Part shown: positions 1 through 9,177 of the stretch, in pieces | How positions within the stretch are numbered: the first letter of the stretch is position 1 | How the letters are laid out: each line of letters begins with the position of its first letter | Assembly: GCF_003957375.1 (NCBI RefSeq) | Contig: NZ_CP025473.1 | Span: 769,501-833,500, forward strand | Origin: Enterococcus mundtii | GTDB taxonomy: Bacteria; Bacillota; Bacilli; Lactobacillales; Enterococcaceae | Length of the DNA: 64,000 bases | Reading direction: 5' to 3' | The notes under the pieces: model-generated | Database searches by the model: none | What the model was told of the DNA's origin: nothing | What the model saw: only the letters and a program-made list of their open reading frames with translations | Program-made: the position numbers and the translations under genes

Positions 1-817
1 TATTTTACCACAATTAAAACTGGACATCTGGGTATCGACTCCTTCGTTTGTTGATATTTGCTTGATGGACATATCTTTTGACGAGGGACATTTACCAGAG
101 CTGGCTACATTCATTTTCTGTGGCGAGGAATTGACGAAGAAAACGGCGCAAGCGTTACTCGAACGGTTTCCTTCAGCCAAAATTTACAACACGTATGGGC
201 CGACAGAAGCGACAGTAGCCATCTCCAGTATATTGATCACAAGAGAAGTATTGACTACGTATGAACGTTTACCAATTGGCTATGTCAAGTCCGATACGAC
301 CGTATCCATTTTGAAAAATGGTGAAAGTGATCGCGGCGAGATTTTGATTACTGGTCCTAGCGTGTCAAAAGGCTATTTGAACAATCCTGAAAAAACGAAG
401 GAAGTGTTCTTTCAAGTAACTGGGCATCAAAACTATCGAACAGGAGATGCAGGATATTTAGCAGAGGATGGTTTGCTTTTTATTGAGGGAAGAATCGATC
501 AACAGGTGAAATTACATGGCTACCGCATTGAATTAGGTGATATTGAACATGCCTTGCTTAAAGATGAACGAATCAATCAAGCAATCGTTGTTCCCAAATA
601 TCAAGGGTCGAAAGTCCAACAATTAGTGGCGTTTGTTGTATTGAATCAAGCGATTCCGGATACTAATTATCAGTTGATACGTTCGATCAAACAAAGGTTG
701 ACCGATTTTCTGATGGACTATATGATCCCACAAAAAGTGGCGTTTATTGACCAATTGCCACAAACGAACAATGGGAAAATTGATCGAAAAGCATTGACAG
801 CTGAGGTGAATAGGTGA
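1..817 (+). CDS. dltA: D-alanine--D-alanyl carrier protein ligase DltA, 3' part
   Basis: DltA activates D-alanine with ATP and loads it onto the phosphopantetheine arm of DltC, the first step in D-alanylation of teichoic acids. The window opens inside the gene, with codons in frame from base 2 and about 271 residues visible. The adenylation-enzyme motifs are present in order: YGPTEA, RTGDAG, the HGYRIELGDIE hinge and the C-terminal NNGKIDRKAL, which carries the catalytic lysine. The stop overlaps the dltB start, as usual in dlt operons. The N-terminal half lies outside the window. The assignment rests on these motifs plus the dltBCD genes that follow. Confidence 0.97.
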   Translation, partial: ILPQLKLDIWVSTPSFVDICLMDISFDEGHLPELATFIFCGEELTKKTAQALLERFPSAKIYNTYGPTEATVAISSILITREVLTTYERLPIGYVKSDTTVSILKNGESDRGEILITGPSVSKGYLNNPEKTKEVFFQVTGHQNYRTGDAGYLAEDGLLFIEGRIDQQVKLHGYRIELGDIEHALLKDERINQAIVVPKYQGSKVQQLVAFVVLNQAIPDTNYQLIRSIKQRLTDFLMDYMIPQKVAFIDQLPQTNNGKIDRKALTAEVNR

Positions 818-2022
818 TGAGTCTCCCACATATGATTCCTTATGCGGAGCCGTATTATTTTCTATTACTGAGTTTCGCGTTAGCGCCAATCATTTTTTCC
901 CTACTATTTTTTCAGAAACGTTTAGGAACTTATCAAGTTCTTGTAACTTTCTTTTTCTTGTTCATCAGCTTTGGAGGAACGTATTGGCAACAAGGACTTG
1001 CTTTGATTGGCTATGTGATTTGGCAAAGTATACTTGTTTGGTGTTATTTCACTTATCGAAAAAAAAGCAACCAGAGTGTATGGTTTTATCTAGCGGTAGT
1101 TCTAGCAATTCTACCTTTAGCGATTACGAAAGTCACACCATTTCTAACATCTGGTAAGGAATCACTGTTTAGTTTTCTGGGAATTTCTTATTTAACATTC
1201 AAATCGGTACAAATGATCATGGAAATGAGAGACGGTATGATCAAAACCTATCATCCTTACCGTTATATTCAGTTCTTGTTGTTTTTTCCAACCATTTCTT
1301 CAGGACCAATCGATCGTTATCGAAGATTTGAAAAAGATCAGCTCCAACCACCAACAAAGGAACAATATCTGGAAATGTTGGAAAAAGGGGTCCATCATCT
1401 GTTTATGGGTTTTTTATACAAATTCATCATCGGTCATTATCTCGGACAGGTACTTTTACCCATCGTATCAAAGGGTGCCTTGGCTCATGGGGGAATCTCG
1501 TGGTGGCTATTGGGTTACATGTATGTCTATAGTTTGTATCTCTTTTTCGATTTTGCTGGCTATAGTTTGTTTGCAGTTGGTACGAGCTATTTGATGGGCT
1601 ATGATACCCCGATCAATTTCAACAAACCATTTTTAGCTTGGAATATTAAAGAATTCTGGAATCGTTGGCATATGTCTTTGTCCTTCTGGTTCAGAGATTA
1701 CGTATATATGCGGTTGATGTTCTTCTTGATGAAGAAAAAATGGTTCAAGAGCAAGATCGTGACTTCAAATATCGGATACTTTGCATTGTTTCTATTGATG
1801 GGTATCTGGCACGGTTTGACATGGTTCTACATTTTGTATGGTATCTATCATGCAACGCTGATTTGTGTGACAGATGCATGGATTCGCTACAAGAAAAAAC
1901 GGAAGAAAAAACTTCCTTCCAATCGCTTGACCCACGCCTTTTCTGTTTTTATGACGTTTCAAGCAGTGTGTGCTAGCTTATTGATTTTTTCAGGATTTTT
2001 AGATCAACTATTTTTTAAATAA
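814..2022 (+). CDS. dltB: D-alanyl transfer membrane protein DltB (MBOAT family)
   Basis: DltB is a multi-span membrane O-acyltransferase that passes D-alanine from DltC across the membrane for attachment to teichoic acid. The 402-residue product is hydrophobic throughout. It has the MBOAT landmarks FNKPFLAWNIKEFWNRWH and, near residue 335, GIWHG with the invariant histidine. The start is either GTG at 814, overlapping the dltA stop, or ATG at 817. Length and position between dltA and dltC are typical. It acts with DltC on the inside and DltD on the outside of the membrane. Confidence 0.96.
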   Translation: MMSLPHMIPYAEPYYFLLLSFALAPIIFSLLFFQKRLGTYQVLVTFFFLFISFGGTYWQQGLALIGYVIWQSILVWCYFTYRKKSNQSVWFYLAVVLAILPLAITKVTPFLTSGKESLFSFLGISYLTFKSVQMIMEMRDGMIKTYHPYRYIQFLLFFPTISSGPIDRYRRFEKDQLQPPTKEQYLEMLEKGVHHLFMGFLYKFIIGHYLGQVLLPIVSKGALAHGGISWWLLGYMYVYSLYLFFDFAGYSLFAVGTSYLMGYDTPINFNKPFLAWNIKEFWNRWHMSLSFWFRDYVYMRLMFFLMKKKWFKSKIVTSNIGYFALFLLMGIWHGLTWFYILYGIYHATLICVTDAWIRYKKKRKKKLPSNRLTHAFSVFMTFQAVCASLLIFSGFLDQLFFK

Positions 2023-2049
2023 ATGACGAGTTTAAAGGAGAGAATAGAA

Positions 2050-2283
2050 ATGGAAGAACAAGTTTTAACGATTTTAGCAGAGATTACAGGTACAGATGAA
2101 GTGAAAGAAAATAAAGAAATCGATTTGTTTGGTGAAGGTTTATTGGATTCACTAGGCTCTGTTCAATTATTAGTTGAGTTGGATGGACAGCTTGATGTAC
2201 AAGTTCCTGTATCAGAATTTGATCGAGAAGAATGGGCTACACCAAATAAAATCATTGATCAAGTCAACGAATTGAAGGAATAA
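2050..2283 (+). CDS. dltC: D-alanyl carrier protein DltC
   Basis: This small acyl-carrier-like protein bears a 4'-phosphopantetheine arm on the serine of the DSLGS motif (Ser34 in this numbering) and carries activated D-alanine from DltA to DltB. I chose ATG 2050 because AAAGGAG lies nine bases upstream. This gives 77 residues, close to the family length. An in-frame ATG at 2023 directly after the dltB stop would add nine residues but has no ribosome-binding site of its own. It is strongly acidic, as carrier proteins are. It is third in the dlt operon, two bases before dltD. Confidence 0.95.
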   Translation: MEEQVLTILAEITGTDEVKENKEIDLFGEGLLDSLGSVQLLVELDGQLDVQVPVSEFDREEWATPNKIIDQVNELKE

Positions 2284-2285
2284 CC

Positions 2286-3551
2286 ATGAAGAAAAAGCTG
2301 TTTGCGATTTTTGGTCCAGTGATACTTGCGTTTATACTGATTGCGATTTTTTTCACTTCATCTTATCGCGTGAATGTAGCTGACCCAGAAATCATTCATA
2401 GAGCAGCCAGTTCGATGTCAGACAACGTCTTACGAGGGGATGTAATCAAAAATACAGCTTTTACTGAAAAAAAGTATGTGCCTTTTCTTGGCTCGAGTGA
2501 ATTGAGTAGGATCAGTCCTTTTCATCCTTCTGTTTTAGCCCAGAAATATCAACGGAGCTACGAACCATTTTTATTAGGTGCGCCTGGGACCCAATCGCTA
2601 AGCCAGTTCATGATGATGCGCTCAGCTAGTAAGGATCTCAGAAATAAAAAAGTAGTGGTCATCGTGTCACCTCAGTGGTTCGTAAAAGACGGGGTGAAGG
2701 AAGACTATTTCAGTACCCACTATTCAGAGTTACAGACATTGGATTGGCTGTTTTCAATAAAAAAAGTGATCGCTTCAGATCGCTATTTCGCGCGACGTTT
2801 ATTAAGTTTTTCAATCGTTTCGAAAGATGAGGACATCACGCGGATTTTAAGTACAGTACAAAAAGGAATCAAACCCAATGATAAAGAATTAGCGGGCTTG
2901 GAAGATAAATGGAACATCTTGAAGCGTGAGGATGAATTATTTAGTGGGATTGGTTTGACGGATAAACAAAAACAGATCGATCAAGCGACCAAACCATTAC
3001 CAACTAGTTATGAAAAAGAACAACTAAATAAGCTCGCTACGCAGATTGGTGCTAGTAAAACTAAGAATAATCCTTTTGCACTAAAAGATGATTTCTACAA
3101 TACCCGAATCAAACACCATTTAGCTGAGTTGAAAGACTCACAGAAAGACTGGGATTATCGTTTTTCAAAGGAATATTCTGATTTTCAATTATTATTGCAG
3201 CAACTAGCAAATGAACATACTGAAGCATTATTCATTCTTCCGCCAGTGAATGAAAAGTGGAGTGATTATACCGGTTTGTCTCAAGAAATGTTGCAAGGAT
3301 TTGCCAAAAAAATCAAGTATCAATTAAAGAAACAAGGATTTCAACACATCGCAGATTTAACCAAAATGGCTAGTGTGCCCTATTTTATGGAAGATACAAT
3401 CCATCTTGGTTGGCAAGGCTGGTTGACTGCAGATCAGTATATCCAACCTTTCCTAGAAGAGAAGCAACCAGTGTCTCATTATCAGATAGATGATGCTTTC
3501 TATAGTAAGGATTGGCAATTGCAAACCCCAGATACCCTACCAGAAAAATAA
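2286..3551 (+). CDS. dltD: D-alanyl transfer protein DltD
   Basis: DltD is the extracytoplasmic, membrane-anchored last component of the D-alanylation system and acts at the outer face with DltB. The 421-residue product has one N-terminal hydrophobic anchor (about residues 5-24) followed by a soluble domain. GSSEL near residue 71 supplies the SGNH-like catalytic serine region. The C-terminal DTIHLGWQGW carries the conserved Asp and His. It is the last gene of the operon and is followed by a hairpin with a T run. Confidence 0.96.
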   Translation: MKKKLFAIFGPVILAFILIAIFFTSSYRVNVADPEIIHRAASSMSDNVLRGDVIKNTAFTEKKYVPFLGSSELSRISPFHPSVLAQKYQRSYEPFLLGAPGTQSLSQFMMMRSASKDLRNKKVVVIVSPQWFVKDGVKEDYFSTHYSELQTLDWLFSIKKVIASDRYFARRLLSFSIVSKDEDITRILSTVQKGIKPNDKELAGLEDKWNILKREDELFSGIGLTDKQKQIDQATKPLPTSYEKEQLNKLATQIGASKTKNNPFALKDDFYNTRIKHHLAELKDSQKDWDYRFSKEYSDFQLLLQQLANEHTEALFILPPVNEKWSDYTGLSQEMLQGFAKKIKYQLKKQGFQHIADLTKMASVPYFMEDTIHLGWQGWLTADQYIQPFLEEKQPVSHYQIDDAFYSKDWQLQTPDTLPEK

Positions 3552-3601
3552 ACGATGCATTGGAATCAAAATACAAGACGAATGAAGAAATTCGTGGAAT
3601 G

Positions 3602-3644
3602 ACCTGTAATGTCCCAATAGAGGGGATGTTATGGGTTATTTTTT
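3602..3644 (+). terminator. Probable terminator of the dlt operon
   Basis: A nine-pair stem TAATGTCCC / GGGATGTTA with two G-U pairs is extended by ACC/GGT across a small internal loop and followed by a six-T run. It lies 50 bases after the dltD stop. Confidence 0.65.
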
Positions 3645-3730
3645 AGATGGTAGCAGGTTCAAAAGAAGATGGGCGTTATAATATGACTGCATAAATCAAA
3701 CAAATATGCTGCCCCAAAATCAGTGAACAA

Positions 3731-3739
3731 TGATATAAT
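3731..3739 (+). promoter_or_regulatory. Extended -10 promoter candidate for pepA
   Basis: TGATATAAT matches an extended -10 element (TGnTATAAT), 34 bases before the TTG start of pepA. No good -35 box is seen, as is common for extended -10 promoters. The rest of the 3645-3730 gap shows nothing else. Confidence 0.4.
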
Positions 3740-3772
3740 TCTACTATTAAGTATGGAAAAGAGGGAAAGCGT

Positions 3773-4854
3773 TTGAATAAAAATGAAGAACAATTATTGA
3801 TTGATTTAACAACTGCGCGTGGCGTACCGGGAAATGAAGAAGAGGTGCGAAAAGTCTATAAAAAATATGCAGAGCAGTTCACAGATGATATTTTTTACGA
3901 TGGTTTAGGTAGTATCATCGCAAAACATGATTCTGGCAAGGGCCCTAAAGTATTTATCTCCGGACATATGGATGAAGTGGGCTTTATGGTTACAAAGATC
4001 ACAGATAAAGGATTTATTGAATTTCAAACACTTGGTGGTTGGTGGGGCCAAGTCATGTTGGCGCAACAAGTAGAAATCAAGACTCAAGAGGGAAAAATCA
4101 TCCATGGCGTGATTGGTTCAAAACCACCACATGTCTTGACTGCTGAAGTTCGTAACAAACCTTATGATATCAAAGATATGTTTATTGACATCGGGGCGAC
4201 AAGCAAAGAAGAAGCGACGGAATGGGGCATTCGTCCTGGTGATATGGTCACTCCTTATATTGAATATCGTCGAATGAATGATGGAAAATTCTTGTTAGCA
4301 AAAGCATGGGACAATCGTATTGGGACAGCTGTTTCTTTACGTGTACTTGAAAATCTAGCAAAAGAAGGACATCCGAATGTCTTATTTGCTGGAAGTGATG
4401 TACAAGAAGAAGTTGGTTTAAGAGGTGCGCGCACAAGTACTCATTTGGTTGACCCTGACATTGCGATTGCTTTAGATACAGGTACTGCTGGTGATACACC
4501 AGGGATGACACCGAAAGAGGCAGATTCAATTTTAGGTAAAGGACCACAAATCTTGATTTTCGATGCTTCGATGATCCCACATAAAAAATTATTGAATTTT
4601 GTGATTCAAGTGGCAGAAGAAATGGCTATTCCATTCCAGTATACTGTCATCACCGGTGGGGAACAGATGCGGGCCAAATGCATGTGTCACGTAATGGTGT
4701 GCCATCTATTGCAATCACTGTACCCGTTCGTTATCTGCATTCACATACATCGATCATCCATGAGGAAGATTACTTCAATACAGTGAAGTTAGTTACTGAA
4801 GTAGTCAAACGTTTGGATAGTGAAAAAGTAGCAGAAATTAGGAGTTATGAGTAA
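3773..4854 (+). pseudogene. pepA: M42-family glutamyl aminopeptidase, one frameshift
   Basis: PepA is a cytoplasmic dinuclear-metal aminopeptidase that removes acidic N-terminal residues. The first 295 or so residues read normally from a TTG start with GAGGG upstream. Metal-ligand motifs are visible: [20 protein letters not shown] and ALDTG. At the G run 4658-4661 the frame is lost and the uninterrupted product ends at 4786 after an unrelated tail. In the +1 frame the protein continues with TDAGQMH, the last-ligand motif RYLHSH and EVVKRLD to the TAA at 4852-4854. Adding one G restores GGGTDAG and a 360-residue protein of normal length. Either a real mutation or a read error is possible. The stop overlaps the next start by one base. 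Confidence 0.88.
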
Positions 4855-5648
4855 TGAAGAATGTTTCTGAATATCGAAAAAAAGCCCGGGCATCTTTAGA
4901 AGGACAGTGGGGGATCAATGCTTGGATCATTTTCCTTTCAGTCTTTATTGGGTTGATTATCCAGCAGCTTTTTGTAGGCATCTTCCCAATAGATAGCACA
5001 CAGGCAAACGTACTCAATTTTTTGCTTCAACACGTATTGATCTTTGCGTTTACTTATGGGGTCTATTATATCTCGTTAGTTGTGGTCAGAGGTGGGCGAG
5101 CAAAATCCAATCTATTGTTTGCTGTTTTTCAAAAAGAATATTTTGTACCGATTCTGCTTATCAATCTTTTAAATACCGTATTCAATTGGCTGATCAATGG
5201 TATTATACTTTTGCCTAGTTTTTTGATTGGCGGATTCAATACGTATATCAATCTACTTTTTAATGGAAATGCATCACCACAAGGGGTGATGAATGATTTT
5301 ACGATTGATCTGAGCTTTGCAGTCTTTACAACTTTACTATTCTTCGTGTCGTTATTTGTGATGACGATCGTTGCAGGATTGTTCCAATTTGCTGCTTGGA
5401 CAAAGTTTGACTATCCGAAACTGACAGTTATCCAAAGTTTGAAATATGCCTGGTTTTTATTGAAAGATCGTATTGGGACCTATCTTCTTCTGCAACTTTC
5501 ATTTATTGGTTGGTATATTCTCGGATTTATTGCGCTGTTCTTTGGTTTACTTTGGGTAATTGCTTATGTCAATGTGTCGATTGCACAATTTTACGAACAA
5601 GCTCGTATTGAAAAAGGCAGCCCAATGGAATACTTTCACTTCGAATAA
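4854..5648 (+). CDS. DUF975 family integral membrane protein
   Basis: The 264-residue product begins with a short basic segment (YRKKARASLEGQWG) that is typical of DUF975 proteins, followed by about five or six hydrophobic spans. The biochemical role of the family is unknown. The ATG overlaps the TAA of pepA, so the two are probably co-transcribed. No catalytic motifs are seen. Confidence 0.75.
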   Translation: MKNVSEYRKKARASLEGQWGINAWIIFLSVFIGLIIQQLFVGIFPIDSTQANVLNFLLQHVLIFAFTYGVYYISLVVVRGGRAKSNLLFAVFQKEYFVPILLINLLNTVFNWLINGIILLPSFLIGGFNTYINLLFNGNASPQGVMNDFTIDLSFAVFTTLLFFVSLFVMTIVAGLFQFAAWTKFDYPKLTVIQSLKYAWFLLKDRIGTYLLLQLSFIGWYILGFIALFFGLLWVIAYVNVSIAQFYEQARIEKGSPMEYFHFE

Positions 5649-5709
5649 GCAGTTTTTCTTATGAAAATAAGAAATTGTGGTAGCATAAGTTTTTGAGGGG
5701 GAATCAGTC

Positions 5710-6450
5710 ATGAAATTAACCGTTTTAGGTTGCTTAGGTGCATATCCTTATAAAAAACAAGGAACGACGAGTTATCTGTTGCAAGCTGATCAATTTAATT
5801 TGTTGATTGATGCAGGGAGCGCAACGCTTGTGAAATTGGAAGACCATCTCGATCCGCTTGCTTTAGATGCTGTGATCATCAGCCATTATCATCATGACCA
5901 TATCGCAGATCTAGGTGTTTTGCAATATGAGTGGCAATTGCATCCAAACAGAGATCAGGAAAAGATATTACCAATCTATGGACATACGAAAGATGCCAGT
6001 CATTTTGAACAATTGACGATACCGGGAGTGTCCCAAGGAGTGGCATATGATCCAACCCAAGAACTTGAAGTCGGACCATTTTCGATCACTTTCTTGGAAA
6101 CAATTCATCCAGTGGTTTGTTATGCCATGCGTATTGTCGAAAGAGCCACCGGAAAAGTACTTGTTTTTACAGGAGATTCTGGCTATTTAGAGAGTTTTAT
6201 CCCCTTTGCTAAAGAGGCGGATCTCTTTTTGGCAGACACGTATCTTTTTGCAGGAAATGAGCGACATAAAGCGCATTTCACTTCAAAAGAATCCGGAGAG
6301 ATCGCAAAAGCGGCAAAAGTCAAAAAACTAGTTTTGACACACTTGCCACAATTCGGTAACCTAACACAATTAGAGAATGAAGCAAAAGAAGCGGCTGGAG
6401 AAGAAATCGAAGTTGCCTTAGCCGAAGTCGATAAAGTGTTTGATATATAG
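5710..6450 (+). CDS. MBL-fold metallohydrolase (RNase Z-like)
   Basis: The 246-residue cytoplasmic protein has the metallo-beta-lactamase metal-binding motif SHYHHDHIADL near residues 58-68. The later ligands are the H of ETIHPV, the D of FTGDSGY and the H of LTHLPQ. The overall pattern resembles the tRNase Z/YhfI-like group, but the long exosite arm of true RNase Z is not obvious, so the substrate is not assigned. GAGGGGG precedes the ATG. lplA follows 13 bases after the stop, suggesting one transcript. Confidence 0.85.
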   Translation: MKLTVLGCLGAYPYKKQGTTSYLLQADQFNLLIDAGSATLVKLEDHLDPLALDAVIISHYHHDHIADLGVLQYEWQLHPNRDQEKILPIYGHTKDASHFEQLTIPGVSQGVAYDPTQELEVGPFSITFLETIHPVVCYAMRIVERATGKVLVFTGDSGYLESFIPFAKEADLFLADTYLFAGNERHKAHFTSKESGEIAKAAKVKKLVLTHLPQFGNLTQLENEAKEAAGEEIEVALAEVDKVFDI

Positions 6451-6463
6451 GAGGACGAGCAGA

Positions 6464-7468
6464 ATGATTTTTGTACCAAATGAAAACCACGATCCAAGAG
6501 TAAATTTAGCAATCGAGACCTTTTTACTGCAAGAGATGCCATTAGAAGAACCAATTTTGCTTTTTTACATCAATGAACCGTCAATTATTATTGGTCGAAA
6601 TCAAAACACGATCGAAGAAATCAATCGTGAATATGTTGAAGAACATGGCATCCATGTGGTCCGTCGTTTAAGCGGTGGTGGGGCAGTATATCATGATTTT
6701 GGTAATTTGAATTTCAGTTTCATCATGCCAGATGATGGGGATTCGTTCCGTGACTTTGCGAAGGTGACTAAACCAATTATCCAAGCATTACACGAATTAG
6801 GTATTTCAGGTGCCGAATTAAAAGGACGTAATGACCTGGTAATCGATGGCTTGAAGTTTTCAGGGAATGCCATGTATGCTACAAATGGTCGAATGTTTGC
6901 TCATGGAACGATCATGTTCGATTCAGACATTAATGAGGTAGTCAATGCGCTTAAAGTAAAAAAAGAAAAAATCGAATCCAAAGGAATCAAATCAATTCGT
7001 TCGCGAGTTACTAATATCAAACCATTCTTACCTGAGGAAAAACAAGGGATGACAACCGAAGAATTTCGTGAAGACATTCTTTTGAAAATTTTCGGCGTAT
7101 CTTCAGTAGAAGACGTAAAGACCTATGAATTGACAGAAAAAGATTGGGAAAAAATCAATCAAATTTCTGAGCAGTATTATCGAAATTGGGATTGGAACTA
7201 TGGAAAATCACCAGATTTCAACTTTTCACGTCAAAAACGCTTTTCGATTGGATCGATCGAGGTACATCTGAATGTCTCAGAAGGGATCATCGAGGATGTA
7301 AAAATCTTTGGCGATTTCTTTGGTCTAGGAGATATCAAAGATGTTGAACAAGTGTTGACGGGTATAAAGTATGACAAAGCTACCTTACAAGAAGTAGTGG
7401 AAACGATCGATATCAAGAAGTATTTTGGTGCAATCGAAGCACAAGATTTATTGGAGTTATTGTACTAG
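6464..7468 (+). CDS. lplA: Lipoate--protein ligase
   Basis: This enzyme attaches free lipoate, through lipoyl-AMP, to the E2 and H proteins of 2-oxoacid dehydrogenases and the glycine cleavage system. I chose ATG 6464 because AGGAGG lies eight bases upstream, giving 334 residues. Family motifs are RRLSGGGAVYHD near residue 70 and the catalytic lysine region DGLKFSGNA. The C-terminal LplA accessory domain (about residues 250-334) is present. Enterococci scavenge lipoate, so a salvage ligase is expected. Confidence 0.93.
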   Translation: MIFVPNENHDPRVNLAIETFLLQEMPLEEPILLFYINEPSIIIGRNQNTIEEINREYVEEHGIHVVRRLSGGGAVYHDFGNLNFSFIMPDDGDSFRDFAKVTKPIIQALHELGISGAELKGRNDLVIDGLKFSGNAMYATNGRMFAHGTIMFDSDINEVVNALKVKKEKIESKGIKSIRSRVTNIKPFLPEEKQGMTTEEFREDILLKIFGVSSVEDVKTYELTEKDWEKINQISEQYYRNWDWNYGKSPDFNFSRQKRFSIGSIEVHLNVSEGIIEDVKIFGDFFGLGDIKDVEQVLTGIKYDKATLQEVVETIDIKKYFGAIEAQDLLELLY

Positions 7469-7515
7469 ATAAAATTGTGACAGAAGCGTTTTGACCTAGG
7501 AAGTAAGATAGAAAG

Positions 7516-7544
7516 TTGAAAAATAGTTTTTCGTATTTTACAAT
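7516..7544 (+). promoter_or_regulatory. Sigma-A promoter candidate for a small RNA
   Basis: TTGAAA at 7516-7521 and TACAAT at 7539-7544 are separated by exactly 17 bases. The predicted start near 7551 lies 83 bases after the lplA stop and leads into a non-coding stretch that ends at a strong terminator. Confidence 0.5.
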
Positions 7545-7550
7545 TTTTTA

Positions 7551-7707
7551 GTTTAATGTTGAATATCCGCTTCTGGAACATCATTTATTCGGATGTAGGG
7601 TGATAAGCTGACGGATAGCCAATATCCCAGACCCGACAAATCTAAAATAGAATCGATCATAAGACCTTCAAAAACAGCCTGTTGACTGCTTTTGAAGGTC
7701 TTTTTTA
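7551..7707 (+). ncRNA. Candidate structured small RNA
   Basis: Between the promoter at 7516-7544 and the terminator at 7661-7707 there is no convincing reading frame, but nested pairing is visible. ACATC (7578-7582) pairs with GATGT (7592-7596). GGGT (7598-7601) encloses GGATA (7613-7617) pairing with TATCC (7623-7627) and closes with ACCC (7631-7634). Expected length is about 155 nt. No known RNA family is recognised. The alternative is that this is only the 3' untranslated region of lplA. Confidence 0.4.
7661..7707 (+). terminator. Rho-independent terminator after lplA / candidate sRNA
   Basis: AAGACCTTCAAAA pairs with TTTTGAAGGTCTT around a 16-base loop and is followed by a T run. It is the only terminator seen after lplA. 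The A run before the stem makes it potentially bidirectional, so it could also end the minus-strand gene whose stop is at 7772. Confidence 0.85.
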
Positions 7708-7771
7708 ACTAGATGGTATATTGATTTTTAGGCGATCGACTCACTTATCTTTTTCTTGGACCAAGGTGCTG

Positions 7772-8049
7772 CTATCTAGCCAAAATCAATTTTGTTAGTT
7801 GGTGACCTGTCGGAAAAAGAGACAAATCCAATTGTCTTGTTTCGTCTACGATCCGTTTTAAGTAAGTTTTCACTTCGGCTTGTTCATTTGTATCAATCAA
7901 TTGACTCAGTTCTTCCATTTGTACAACAAAGTCATTTTTTGCTTGATCGATTTGTTGGATCTGTTCTTGGATTTTTATATAATATGTTTCAATCAGATCT
8001 GTTTGGTTTGTAAGAAAAGACGTTCTTTATGGTAACTATCGATTTTCAT
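7772..8049 (-). pseudogene. Small coiled-coil-like protein, one frameshift
   Basis: On the minus strand an ATG at 8049 opens a frame that stops after 18 codons. The next frame continues as a charged, glutamine-rich, probably helical protein (IQEQIQQIDQAKND, then KTYLKRIVDE) to the TAG at 7772-7774. One extra A near 8020 would join both parts into about 92 residues. The start overlaps the end of the disrupted membrane-protein gene upstream, so the two look like an operon. The function is not recognised. Confidence 0.6.
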
Positions 8050-8933
8050 GATATTCTCCATGATATTGTATCCGACAAATAACAATCAGGAGAATCGCAA
8101 ATAAGAGCGTGGGCCATTTGATGATCGAATGCCCAATCGAATATAAGAAGATAGCGATCAAACCGATCCAAAGACTACATACAATGAAAAAAAGTGCTTA
8201 CAACACTAACAACACTAGCAAAGGGCATTAATTCAGATAATTCAAAATATGAAAATAATGCATAAAGTAAGATGTTGGCAAAAACAAATGTTTGGAAATA
8301 GCAGAAATAACCATACCATTTCTGTTAGTTTGTCATTTTGGACTGATAGTAAAAAATAATCAGTATAGAAGTCAAGATTGCAAATAAGTGTGAAAAAATC
8401 GAATGTACGATTGGTTCAAAAAGAACACTGCTCAAGATATATTCCGAAATCGATTCAAATCCAAGCACGAAAGAAAATAAGGTCAAAATCAATAATGAAT
8501 GATCTGATCTATTATGTCTGTAGAGAATATAGCTAGTCCAGATCAACAATCCGATGGCAATAACAAAAGCCAAGATCATCGCGATGTCTTGTGGGATTGA
8601 TTGTGAGAAAATGAAGCTGATCATTGGAATGGTAGTTCCCAAATCAACTTTAGATGTTAGACCAGTATAATTTTGATAAGGCGAGGAAACAACGATTTTC
8701 AACGTCTTGCCTACATAGGGTTCTAGTAGATCGATGATCGATACAGACAATCCATGATTGTTTCGTGCGCTTTCTTTAGGGCGACTGTAGAGTAGTGTGT
8801 CATCTAATGAGACACAGCCATTGATGGTTGCCTTTGATTAAGAGATTGGCATGAAGGGGTAATGAAAAAAATAAGCGATACTTATTATAAATAACGATAT
8901 AGATATAATAAGTACGCTTCATTTAATTTTCAT
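8036..8933 (-). pseudogene. Multi-span membrane protein, disrupted several times
   Basis: A minus-strand coding relic can be followed from an ATG at 8933, with a signal-like hydrophobic stretch that already meets an in-frame TGA at codon 5, to a TAG at 8036-8038. Conceptual pieces are HANLLIKGNHQW, then VSLDDTLLYSRPKES. A clean 141-codon frame (8325-8750) carries about four membrane spans. After an in-frame TAA the same frame reads on (QKWYGYFCYF). A shift at a seven-T run then leads into a final hydrophobic stretch ending at 8036. At least four lesions are needed. The arrangement of an outer domain plus several spans loosely recalls 7TM-DISM receptors, but I do not assign it. Confidence 0.6.
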
Positions 8934-9177
8934 AGAGAATGGTATAATTTTATTACATCAGTTATTTAAAATAACCATAGACAAATCTCCTTTAATAAAT
9001 TATCTAATTACAGAGTAAAATTTTTTCATTTAACAGTCAATTTTTAGCTATTTTTATAGTTTTTTGTTCGCTTGTTTATTTTTTTATAGAGAATATTCAA
9101 ACTGAGTATTAATATTGTCAAAAAAAATTCGTTATTATATTATAGATTTAATAAAATGTTTATTAAGGAGGTTCAAT
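8934..9177. other. AT-rich intergenic stretch
   Basis: This stretch is very AT-rich and lies between the disrupted minus-strand gene and the SipW-like gene. A TTG at 9115 is in frame with the latter but has no ribosome-binding site, so I treat 9115-9177 as leader. No clear promoter pair or repeat is seen. Confidence 0.5.

Noticed and set aside
3761-3780. cre-like sequence GGAAAGCGTTTGAA at the pepA start
   Set aside because: It departs from the catabolite-control consensus at conserved ends and coincides with the ribosome-binding region, so it is probably chance.
7792-8013. 73-codon plus-strand frame
   Set aside because: It is the complement of the minus-strand helical gene at 7772-8049, and it has no ribosome-binding site.
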